In this document: positions 40,282-48,350 of the stretch, one piece after another
Layout of the letters: every line of letters starts with the position of its first letter
Position numbering within the stretch: the stretch's first letter is position 1
From: Henricia sp. BOLD:AAB3569
Taxonomy: Eukaryota; Echinodermata; Asteroidea; Spinulosida; Echinasteridae
Assembly (NCBI GenBank): GCA_037783545.1
Contig: JBBELK010000622.1
Location: 248,001-312,000 of the forward strand
Length of the DNA: 64,000 nt
Reading direction: 5' to 3'
Translations under genes and position numbers: made by a program
The notes under the pieces: generated by a model
Told to the model about the DNA's origin: nothing
Seen by the model: the letters and a program-made list of their open reading frames with translations, nothing else
Database searches by the model: none

Positions 40282-41658
40282 TTAATAGACTACTTTATAA
40301 ATCAAATAACCCACCCCCGCAATCGCTAAATATCCAACTATTAAAGAAGTCTTTTCTTCTTCATGATCTCCAGAATTTACGATTTCATCGAATTCTTGTT
40401 TAGTAATTTTTGGTTCTTGTTCAGGTTTATTAGATTCTTGTACTTGCGCAGATTGTTTTTTAGCCTCAAAATAGGTATTACGATTTATTTGTTCTACGCT
40501 CAGTTGAGTTTGTATTTGGGGTTGGGCTTGAATTTTAGGTGAAAGTTGAGATACAGCAGCGGCCTGAATTTTCACTAGCCCGTCGTTTAATTGCCCATCG
40601 TATCCTACGTTCATACGTTCAGTAGCAATTACGATTTCGTTGTTGTATCCGGCGTGAATGCCTACTCTAAGACGCATATCCGCAGGAATCAAGTATAAAT
40701 CTTGACCGACTACAAAATTTAAAGCGGAGCGGGCGTAATATAAAGAATCTTGATATCTATCGATAGAGTCTTGTATATTTGGAGGGGCGTTGATCGAGTC
40801 TTCAACAATAACTAAAAACTGATCCTGAGCGTCTAATCCGGTACCCGGCGACGTTATGTTAGTCTTAGCTTGAGCTTGTGCACCTAGTATGGCGTAAGCG
40901 TAAGTTCTAATTGACTCATTTATACTAGGTATTCCTCGGTCAGTAAACGGGTTAGTAGACTTTTCCGGTATAAAACTTTGCCACGCGTAATTTACCGCGT
41001 CTGTCTGCCGAATATAATCTACCGGAAAATTAGTGACGTATCCGCCCTGAAAGTATCTGTTTTCTACAAAACTGAACGTGTGCCGGTCGGTACCGCTCCA
41101 AAATTTTCCGGTAGCATCTGGATGCGTTTGGTGAACGCTAAATAACTCGTTGTTGTGCTTTATGACAACTTCTTTACCCTTGTAATACGGTATGCCCATT
41201 CCGCTAGACAGAGTTTCTACTTTCTGAATCCACTTTGACGCGTTATTTTTGTCTATGCCAAAGTCTCTACACACGTCCGTATAAGCCCCTCTATCGATGT
41301 TGTTATTAAACTTGTTAAACATTATGTCGTTTGGAATTGGACATTTTAACTCGTACAATATTCTTCGCGTCGTAAAATATACGTGAAAATTAAATATGCT
41401 AGCAATCATCTCGTCTTTATGTTTTAATAAATCTTTCCCGACTCCGCAAGCGGTAGTAGCGCAGTAAACTGCAAAATTTATTTGATTTTGGTAAAACGTA
41501 AGCGGGTGATGTAAAAAACGGTTAAAGTCAACGATGTGTTTTATATCCGGTAATTTATATTGATTGAATATTTCAGGTAGATGCGCGGTAAAACGTTCTC
41601 TAGTTTGCGATTCGACTACTACGTTCAAATTTGATATTGATAAAGGTGACAAATTCAT
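40282..41658 (-). CDS. Polinton 458-residue C-anchored protein
   Basis: A beta-rich-looking N-terminal and middle region (for example YYARSALNFVVGQDLYLIPA and ADMRLRVGIHAGYNNEIVIA) is followed by a Gln-rich stretch (QIQTQLSVEQINRNTYFEAK). Next come an acidic linker and one C-terminal membrane span (TSLIVGYLAIAGVGYLIYKV). I do not recognise the family. The size and beta character allow a structural (capsid, spike or fibre) role, and the tail anchor would fit a membrane-linked virion protein. TTATAAAT lies three bases before the start codon on this strand. Confidence 0.7.
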   Translation of the reverse strand: MNLSPLSISNLNVVVESQTRERFTAHLPEIFNQYKLPDIKHIVDFNRFLHHPLTFYQNQINFAVYCATTACGVGKDLLKHKDEMIASIFNFHVYFTTRRILYELKCPIPNDIMFNKFNNNIDRGAYTDVCRDFGIDKNNASKWIQKVETLSSGMGIPYYKGKEVVIKHNNELFSVHQTHPDATGKFWSGTDRHTFSFVENRYFQGGYVTNFPVDYIRQTDAVNYAWQSFIPEKSTNPFTDRGIPSINESIRTYAYAILGAQAQAKTNITSPGTGLDAQDQFLVIVEDSINAPPNIQDSIDRYQDSLYYARSALNFVVGQDLYLIPADMRLRVGIHAGYNNEIVIATERMNVGYDGQLNDGLVKIQAAAVSQLSPKIQAQPQIQTQLSVEQINRNTYFEAKKQSAQVQESNKPEQEPKITKQEFDEIVNSGDHEEEKTSLIVGYLAIAGVGYLIYKVVY

Positions 41659-41691
41659 TTAATTTATAAGTGTATTACATTATTATAAATA
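41659..41691. promoter_or_regulatory. Divergent promoter with two TTATAAAT boxes
   Basis: Only 33 bp separate two divergent start codons. Each gene has its own TTATAAAT word: the rightward one at 41683-41690, one base before the ATG, and the leftward one at 41662-41669, three bases before the ATG. The closeness to the ATG resembles late viral initiator elements such as poxvirus TAAAT(G). Confidence 0.55.
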
Positions 41692-42423
41692 ATGAAACAC
41701 ACTTTTCTTGTCGAGACTAAAAATCACACCTTCCAATTAAACCCGCCGATTGACAATAGTTTTGGTTGCTCACGTAAACAAATTAGACTGTTGGGCGTTA
41801 GCATGTCGTATACAATGTTTTATCACATTGATGGCCAATTAAGTGTTCAATTTTTTAGTACCTTATATAGCCAAAATAGTGACCCTATAATATTTGAACC
41901 TGGCTATTATTCACTACAAAGTTTAATTGACGTGTTTAACTCTCGCAATCTACAATGGATAAGTTTCAGTATTTTAAAAAATGGTGATTTAACGATAGAA
42001 GCGGGAGCCGGCAACGTTATGGATTTTAGGCCAATTGCTCATTTACTTGAGCCTGGATTGTTTTTAGGCAACCGTAATATTGATTCTGGTAATGTAAGCC
42101 CCCTCAGCCATAAATGGGCCAAGACTATAACTCCACTAATTGGTAAAAATCCCAATGCCATTAACATTTATTGTAATCAGATTAATACCCAAAAAAACTT
42201 TCATAACGGCAGTTTTAGCAATTTGTTAGGTTTTATACCAACGCCTTTATCGTTCAGACAAGATTATACTAGAGAAATCGCAAAAAGCTTTACGGACAAT
42301 ATCGGGATTCCTTTGAAAAACGGCGTAATCGACGAGTTGACTTTTGAATTAAAAGATTATAGAGGCGAACAACTCATGATCGATGATATAAAATTGATAT
42401 TATGCGTCGATATTAGCGATTAA
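41692..42423 (+). CDS. Polinton tandem paralogue 1 (candidate minor capsid)
   Basis: 243 residues. The N-terminus MKHTFLVETKNHTFQL plus PIDNS is shared with the next two genes. A central EPGYYSLQSLIDVFNSRNLQ block resembles the PGxYxxxxLxxxlN signature of Polinton/virophage minor capsid (penton) proteins. The C-terminus shares ELKDYRGEQLMIDDIKLILC with its paralogues. Beta-rich, no membrane span. A jelly-roll penton role is inferred, not shown. Confidence 0.65.
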   Translation: MKHTFLVETKNHTFQLNPPIDNSFGCSRKQIRLLGVSMSYTMFYHIDGQLSVQFFSTLYSQNSDPIIFEPGYYSLQSLIDVFNSRNLQWISFSILKNGDLTIEAGAGNVMDFRPIAHLLEPGLFLGNRNIDSGNVSPLSHKWAKTITPLIGKNPNAINIYCNQINTQKNFHNGSFSNLLGFIPTPLSFRQDYTREIAKSFTDNIGIPLKNGVIDELTFELKDYRGEQLMIDDIKLILCVDISD

Positions 42424-42444
42424 AAACGTATACGCGTTAATAAA

Positions 42445-43173
42445 ATGAAGCACACTTTCCTCATCAGGAGTAGAAATCAAACTTTCCAACTAAGCTCGCC
42501 GATCGATAATAGTTGCGCCATTAGATGTAAAAACATTAAGCTATTGAGTGCCAGCGTGCGCGTTAGGATATTTTTCAATATTAAACAATACACGACGATC
42601 GATTGGGGGACTTGGGCCCCCGGCAGCGATGGACAAAAACATATTTCCACTAGTATAAGACCAATTTTAATGCCCCCTAGATATTATACCATTCACAGTT
42701 TTGTTGATTTTTTTAACTCTTACAATTTGGGGTGGTTAAAGTTTGATATATTAGATGACAGTTATCTAAAAATACGGATAGAGCGTTTGCGTTTTATAAA
42801 TTTCACTAAAATTGCCGAAATAGTTGGATTAACGGATGAAACCGTTTTATTTTCGGCCGACAGTACGAGGTCAATAATCGTAAAACCGACAATCGGCGAA
42901 AGCCCCGGCGCAGTAAATGTTTATTGTAAACAAATTAATGCGCAAAACAACTTTTTTAACGGCGAAAATAGCACTCTGTTAGGAGTGGTACCAGCAACCT
43001 TTTTACACACGCACGATTACGGTCAAGCCGTCGTCAATAATTACACAGAAAATGATGGAATTCCTTTGATAAATGGAGTAATTAACGAGATTGAGTTTGA
43101 GATAAAAGATTGCAGAGGTTGCGAGATGTCAGACGATAAAATAGACTTGGTCTTATGCGTCGATGTTCAATAA
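42445..43173 (+). CDS. Polinton tandem paralogue 2 (candidate minor capsid)
   Basis: 242 residues, same plan as its neighbours: MKHTFLIRSRNQTFQLSSP, PPRYYTIHSFVDFFNSYNLG, GAVNVYCKQINAQNNFFNGE and DCRGCEMSDDKIDLVLCVDV. It starts about 20 bp after paralogue 1. Divergence between copies is high (roughly a third identical by eye), so the triplication is old compared with the insertion of this element. Confidence 0.65.
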   Translation: MKHTFLIRSRNQTFQLSSPIDNSCAIRCKNIKLLSASVRVRIFFNIKQYTTIDWGTWAPGSDGQKHISTSIRPILMPPRYYTIHSFVDFFNSYNLGWLKFDILDDSYLKIRIERLRFINFTKIAEIVGLTDETVLFSADSTRSIIVKPTIGESPGAVNVYCKQINAQNNFFNGENSTLLGVVPATFLHTHDYGQAVVNNYTENDGIPLINGVINEIEFEIKDCRGCEMSDDKIDLVLCVDVQ

Positions 43174-43211
43174 AAAGTTGGATAATTAAAATACTAATTA
43201 CTAGTAATAAA

Positions 43212-43901
43212 ATGAATCACACCTTTGTAATAAAAAAATCGGACGTAACGTTTCAGTTACATAGCCCCATAGACAACTCTGACGGTATCAAAAAGATAAA
43301 GTTGTTGAACGCTAGCATGCCCCTGAGATTTTTCAACATCAGAGAGAGAACTAACGTTCAATGGGCCGACGTAGGAAGCAATTCGAGGAGATCTAATATT
43401 ATGAATCACCACATGAACCCCGGCATATACGACGTTAGCGAAATAATTAGAGAACTTAATTACCTAGAAATAGCGGGGTTACAGTTTTCGTGGTATCCGA
43501 GCGGCCATAAATTATATACCTCCGTAAGTCCAAAACGCGCCATTAGATTAAATAAAATTGGAGAGATATTAGGCCTGTCTAGAGGCTGGATAGCTTACGG
43601 TCAGCACATTAGCTACCCGGTAAGAGATACCATAGGGGCAATAATGATTTATTGCGAACAAATTTCTATGAACGAAAACTTTTTCAACGGAAATCCGAGC
43701 ACCATTTTGGGTAGCTTACCTCTGAGTGACGTCGATCGCAATTATTATAACCAAGTAGCGGATAAAGAATATACGGCAAAACCCGGCGTTAATTTAAATA
43801 ACGGTATAATTAACGAGTTTAAATTTCAGGTAAAAGATTGTAACGAATGCCTGATTGTAGACGAACACTTGAGACTGATTTTAAATATTGAAATTATTTA
43901 A
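43212..43901 (+). CDS. Polinton tandem paralogue 3 (candidate minor capsid)
   Basis: 229 residues from the ATG at 43212 (MNHTFVIKKSDVTFQLHSP). Shared blocks are IKLLNASMPLRFFNIRE, NPGIYDVSEIIRELN, GAIMIYCEQISMNENFFNG and QVKDCNECLIVDEHLRLILN. This start was chosen because it aligns with the MKHTF starts of the two paralogues. The three could form a mixed penton or decorate different capsid sites. Confidence 0.65.
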   Translation: MNHTFVIKKSDVTFQLHSPIDNSDGIKKIKLLNASMPLRFFNIRERTNVQWADVGSNSRRSNIMNHHMNPGIYDVSEIIRELNYLEIAGLQFSWYPSGHKLYTSVSPKRAIRLNKIGEILGLSRGWIAYGQHISYPVRDTIGAIMIYCEQISMNENFFNGNPSTILGSLPLSDVDRNYYNQVADKEYTAKPGVNLNNGIINEFKFQVKDCNECLIVDEHLRLILNIEII

Positions 43902-43924
43902 TGTTAAAGTTAGTTAAATTAAAA

Positions 43925-44605
43925 ATGGAAGCGAGATCACCTGACCCCAGAGAGCGAAAAATTTATCCGTCACTAGATACGGATCCCCTGCACCAATGGC
44001 GCGCTGTAGATAGAGACGATATCCTTAGTGATACCACGTCATATCGACTAAGTAAAATAGATCAAGTAAAAACTGAAATTGTTGTAGAAAAACAAAAAAG
44101 AGAAGGATTGTACAACAAGTATAAAAAGTTGACCGCGGTATTGACGTGGGTCGAGACATTTGCCGAAGCCACTTCCGCAGTTAGCGGAGCGGTAGGTATA
44201 GCGGCGATCGCCGGTGTCATTACCGCACCTTTAGGATTTGTATTTGAAGGGGTTGCACTCGGCACCGTAGCGTGCGCTATTGGGTTAAAGTACTTTAGCC
44301 GTAAAGTAAAGTCAAAGTCTAAAAAGCACGACGAAATAAGAGTGCTCGCAATGTCTAAACTAAACACGATAGAAGATTTAATCAGCCACGCAATAAGCGA
44401 CGGTAAAATTAGTCACGAAGAATTTGCTCTGATTAATAACGAGCTGACCAAATTTCATGAAATGTCAGACTCGCTAAAGAAAAAGTATAAATCCAAAGAA
44501 AATATAAGCGTTGATGAGGCCGAGGTCGAAAAGCGAGTCGCGGAAAGATTAGCTAAAGAAAAAAAGGATCTTATAGGAAAACTTTTGAATTCAAATTCAC
44601 AATAG
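43925..44605 (+). CDS. Conserved Polinton protein with glycine-rich hydrophobic core
   Basis: 226 residues from MEARSPDPRERKIYPS. An N-terminal polar region and short helix (LSKIDQVKTEIVVEKQKREG) precede an Ala/Gly-rich hydrophobic hairpin (about 75-115: SAVSGAVGIAAIAGVITAPL). A charged helical tail follows (KHDEIRVLAMSKLNTIEDLI, then DGKISHEEFALINNELTKF, EF-hand-like by eye only). Proteins with this arrangement (KxxKY..., hydrophobic hairpin, KHxEIxxLA..., ISDGKIS.EEF) are frequent companions in animal Polintons; role unknown. An alternative start lies eight codons upstream, overlapping the previous stop. Confidence 0.7.
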   Translation: MEARSPDPRERKIYPSLDTDPLHQWRAVDRDDILSDTTSYRLSKIDQVKTEIVVEKQKREGLYNKYKKLTAVLTWVETFAEATSAVSGAVGIAAIAGVITAPLGFVFEGVALGTVACAIGLKYFSRKVKSKSKKHDEIRVLAMSKLNTIEDLISHAISDGKISHEEFALINNELTKFHEMSDSLKKKYKSKENISVDEAEVEKRVAERLAKEKKDLIGKLLNSNSQ

Positions 44606-44616
44606 ACGTGAAAAAG

Positions 44617-44645
44617 AGCGGGTGGACCTTCGATGGTCCGCCCGC
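44617..44645. terminator. Hairpin between convergent genes
   Basis: gcgggtggacc and ggtccgcccgc pair around a six-base loop, with one G-T type mismatch. It lies between the stop codons of two convergent genes, as at the other convergent junctions of this element. Confidence 0.65.
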
Positions 44646-44843
44646 TTATGAAGATTTACTCGTAATTCCTAGTGCACCAATTTTGAAAGATTGACTGCTA
44701 TACTTGACCCTCTGCGCCGCCATTATTTTTAGGCAGTCGTAACAATTTTTAACTCTCAAACCGTTTTTCTTAATTTTAAATTGATTTATGTCTTGAGTTT
44801 GATGACACCTGACGCAGCACTTTGTTTTTGGTTCGTAAATCAT
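44646..44843 (-). CDS. Polinton terminal zinc-ribbon protein
   Basis: 65 residues from the ATG at 44843, immediately inside the right inverted repeat. CCVRCHQTQDINQF, then KNCYDCLKI, gives two CxxC pairs, as in small zinc ribbons. It is the last gene at the right end and points inwards, mirroring the polymerase gene at the left end. A DNA- or RNA-binding or regulatory role is possible but unproven. Confidence 0.65.
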   Translation of the reverse strand: MIYEPKTKCCVRCHQTQDINQFKIKKNGLRVKNCYDCLKIMAAQRVKYSSQSFKIGALGITSKSS

Positions 44844-45020
44844 TTTTAATATAGAAAAGATAATCTTATAGTTATTTTTAAAAAAATTTCTCATTTTTTT
44901 AGGCATCAAAACGTCAGTTTTGATGCGTCGATTACATTCCGTTTTTAAAATAATTTTTGAAGAAAACTCTGGGTCAGCGTTTTTGTGTTTTGGCCTAGGA
45001 GCCCCCTTTCACATACTACT
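44844..45020 (-). repeat. Polinton right terminal inverted repeat
   Basis: Reverse complement of the left repeat, near identical. It ends in cacatactact at 45020, followed by the flanking pentamer acaga. Confidence 0.92.
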
Positions 45021-45305
45021 ACAGACTTTCTGGCAAAGCATGACTAATCGGTTCAGTGGCAGAGAGCGGCAGTGTTATGTCGGGTGGACCACGGTGCGCA
45101 ACACGCGGGATATCATCGGTCTTGATATGCCCGATTTACGGACAAAAATATGTTTGAGAAAGTAAAGGCTGTCCAAGAGAAACGGCCAAGTGAAATTGTT
45201 GAAACCGGTAGGTGTCACATTTTCCCATGATTGGAACCAAAGAAGGTATTTTTTCGTTGAGATTGAACACGGATTTTGGTAAAATTATATATTGAAATCG
45301 ATAGC
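45021..45305 (+). repeat. Inner foldback arm, right, part 2
   Basis: Continues the arm broken by the Polinton. It is the reverse complement of about 28325-28600. Confidence 0.88.
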
Positions 45306-45665
45306 TTAGGCTCTTGAAACTCAATGTTATGTTTCCCGTAACCCGCCCGCGCGTTAAGATTGTTCGGCCGCGTTTGAGATGCCAAAATCCTAAAACAATT
45401 CATTATTTTGTATTTTCCCCAAAAATATCAAGTTTTGGTTGGATTTTTAAAATAAGCGCTCGAATTTCACATCGCCATGATCGCTCATTCTCGTCCTCCC
45501 ACCAAAAAAAATGTTAACGTAATTTTCTTCCTCCATAAAAAAATATACCCCAGAAGCAGAGTGTTGGCGCGGCTGGCCGCCGGCACGTGAACGTTTGTAA
45601 CAGTGATACAATAAATTCCTGGAGAAGACATACTAGCGCTGCGGTGTGCATGTACCCGGTGTGCA
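45306..45665 (-). repeat. Inverted copy of the 22820-23195 repeat
   Basis: The phrase gttatgtttcccgtaacccg through agcgctgc matches the reverse complement of 22820-23195 with small changes. Confidence 0.75.
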
Positions 45666-46379
45666 AAACCCTGCACGTACGTATACACGCTTGCATGCGC
45701 AAGCCAGGCGCGCTGCTGTACAAACACAACTGTCCGGTCCGGTCCGGTCCATCGTAGTTATTAGTTCGGTGGTTTGTAGCTGCCTGTGCTAGCCTAGAAC
45801 TACACAAACTACACATGGGCGATTGTATTTATCGTTAGCGAGCGGCGCGGACTACAAATGGGCCATCGTCGACTGCGGCTAGCTTTATACTACTGTCGAC
45901 GCGTAGAATCGCATCGTTTGTCGTGGACTTTGTCGCAGTTATTTGAGTCAATTGTCGAACTCGGTAACGACAGTGTTAATCATGTAGGGCCTATAATTGT
46001 ACCAATATCCGGGCGTACCGTGTTTGTTTCACGACAGATCCGAATCCAGATCCCGAATTATTTTACGCGCAGATTTAACGTAACTGCTCTCGACTAGGCA
46101 TTCAAGTCACGTGAATTGGATCTGCGCAGATATGAATGTGGATCCGTCCGAAACAAACACGCCCTCCGTCTATGTTGGATCTTCACAAAACTCCATGTCC
46201 AAAGCACTGTTGACCTGGCCAAATGCTTGGCTCACAAAATTTGTCAAGCTTTGGCAATTTTGTGTGCTTTGAAGTACAACTGTAGAGAGAGCCACCACAG
46301 CCGCAAAGGACCGGAAAGAGCCGTCCACTTCCATGACTTCACAAGCGCAAGCCGCGGTCGGGCCGTCAGCTAGTGGTTT
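45666..46379. other. No gene seen
   Basis: Mixed sequence. The segment 46015-46175 has inverted fragments of cgtgtttgtttc and gatccg. Short open frames overlap on both strands and are unrecognised. Confidence 0.4.
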
Positions 46380-46500
46380 GCTAGTAGCTCGGGAGCTGTA
46401 AAACGCTGTTCGCGTGCCACTTGCAAGCCACCGGCGAACCGCCGGTGGTTTTTGGTCGGTGGTTTTTGGACGGCGGTCCGTCGGTGGCTTGCGCACTGGG
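46380..46500 (-). repeat. CCACCGGCGG-type hairpin repeats
   Basis: Alternating gccaccggcg and cggtggtttttgg motifs. The right edge is the inverse of the edge of the 18270-18720 block. Confidence 0.55.
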
Positions 46501-46825
46501 GCAATGGCTAGGCCTACATCTGGATATGCATTTGATACCCTTTGGTTTTGTTATTTAAATATATCTTGATCCTTAAATAAATCATAAATACCTGGGAATT
46601 GGTGAAGGATATTTTAATAAATACAAATGTGTGTATAAATTGATCAGGGTTGTGTTTTAACACATTATCAGAGGGTGTAGAGCGCGCTAAGTATTAATCA
46701 AATAGCCGTTATTTTGCAAATAATGAAATGCTAAAAAATAATGAATAATGAATAATGAAATAGTTGCCTCATTTAGGCTTGACAAAAATGTTACGGGAAA
46801 CATAACATTGAGTTTCAAGAGCCTT
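46501..46825. other. No gene seen
   Basis: AT-rich. Ends with gttacgggaaacataacatt, a repeat word shared with about 23163 and, inverted, about 45330. Confidence 0.45.
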
Positions 46826-47838
46826 ATTCAACTTCCCAGTTGCACTTCTGAGATAAATAAATGATAAAAATTACTGCATAAAGTAATGCACAAAATTGAG
46901 GTGCTTGCTGAATGCAATTTCTAAAGGAGAACATTTGTGCAAGTGGTTAGTATATCTATCTTAGACAGGATCGAATAGCTATCGATCTATATCATTTTAC
47001 CAAAATCCGTGTTCAATCTGGACGAAAAAAATATCTTCTTTGGTTTCAATCATGTGAAAGTCTGACACCTATATCGGTTTCAGATTTCTACTTTGTCGTT
47101 TCTCATGGACAGCATTTTGCGATGGTCCACCTACTGAATATAATCCAGCCCGGTTGCTCTCTTTCACTGATCCGAGTCGTCATGTTTGGCCAGAAAGTCT
47201 GTCGCTATATATGCATGTCTTCCCTTCAGATTCTTCCACTTGATACAGCTTGATAGCAAACTTGAGGAAACGAGACCAGCTTTGTACCGAAAATGTTAAA
47301 GTGCATGCTGCCTTTCGCTTCTGGATCACAGTGCAAAATGCAGGTATACAAAGGCAACTTTTCGTCAGAATATCCTCCTTTGGATTGTCATTTGGACTAT
47401 AGACATCACGTTATTATGGGGCATGTAAAATTGCAATTATCTTTAGAAACTTTTTTAATTAACCCAGATTTCCTTTTTTATGCACAAATATTTTTGAAAG
47501 AAAAAAAATAAACGGACGGGTGCACCTTAATTAAAATTGACATCACAGAAGCACACTGAAAAAAACATCCATTATACTATGGAAATTCCTTCTTGAGAAA
47601 GAATTGTACTAGATATTCCTGCATTTCAACATTTCAACATAATGGAGATTTGAAAATTATGCATTAAACAATTCACCCTTCTCTGTCAATCAAGAGTTCT
47701 TGTTTTAATGAAAAGGTTGAAATTAAAAGATACATGTATAGGCTAAGTCTGGACTACAGTGATAATACATTCAAAGTCTCTTCGTCATTTTTTGGAGGCT
47801 CTTTTACTTAATTTGTACACTGTACATGTATATGTTTT
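46826..47838 (-). repeat. Outer inverted arm, right
   Basis: Approximate reverse complement of 27320-28324, ending ctgtacatgtatatgt. The short open frame at 47293-47511 starts MLKCMLPFASGSQCKMQVYK and is mirrored by one in the left arm. Both are repeat sequence and not a gene I can support. Confidence 0.8.
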
Positions 47839-48036
47839 AAAATCGCCCATGCAGAAAGTTGCAATACTGTAGCTTAACACTTGCATTAGCAACTACACAA
47901 AACAAGAGCACCAAAACAATGTACATGTATGCATCAAGCGGGATCGCGTTTTGCACATTTGTAATACAACTGTTTTTAAACATTCTGATTGAAATGTTTA
48001 GATTCTAAATTTTACATTTTTAACTTTTGATTTTCT
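47839..48036. other. No gene seen
   Basis: Spacer between the outer arm and the piggyBac element. Confidence 0.4.
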
Positions 48037-48350
48037 TTAACCCTTTCATTCCCGGAGGCGCCAAAAGGAGCCCTTTGTTTTTTTCGCTTTAATCCCAAAG
48101 GCACCAAATGGTGCCCGAGATTGTCTTTCAGTTGAGACCCAAGGCGACTTTTGTCACCACCTGCAAATGCTTTCAGAGTTTTTTTGTTTGGCGCCCTCTA
48201 TTGGCATGAATGAAGACGGTTCAAGTTTTACACGCGCGCCCGCCGTATATAAATTCACAAAACTAAAAAGGGACAACAATAGAGTGGGTTTGCCGTGAAT
48301 ACATAAAAGGGGAGGACGCACAGTACAGACGCCATTTGCATCCTGAAACT

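Larger units (their letters stand above)
29298..45020. mobile_element. Polinton/Maverick element, about 15.7 kb, looks nearly whole
   Basis: The ends are inverted repeats of about 177 bp (agtagtatgtgaaaggggg...), nearly identical to each other, so the insertion is recent. The pentamer acaga flanks both sides (29293-29297, 45021-45025). Inside are the hallmark genes: protein-primed DNA polymerase B, retroviral-type integrase, capsid protein candidates and an A32/FtsK-type ATPase, plus about a dozen accessory frames. I do not recognise an adenain-type protease. Most frames are long and open; at most one or two breaks are suspected. Such elements are virus-like: they self-replicate their DNA and probably can form particles. 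Confidence 0.95.
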
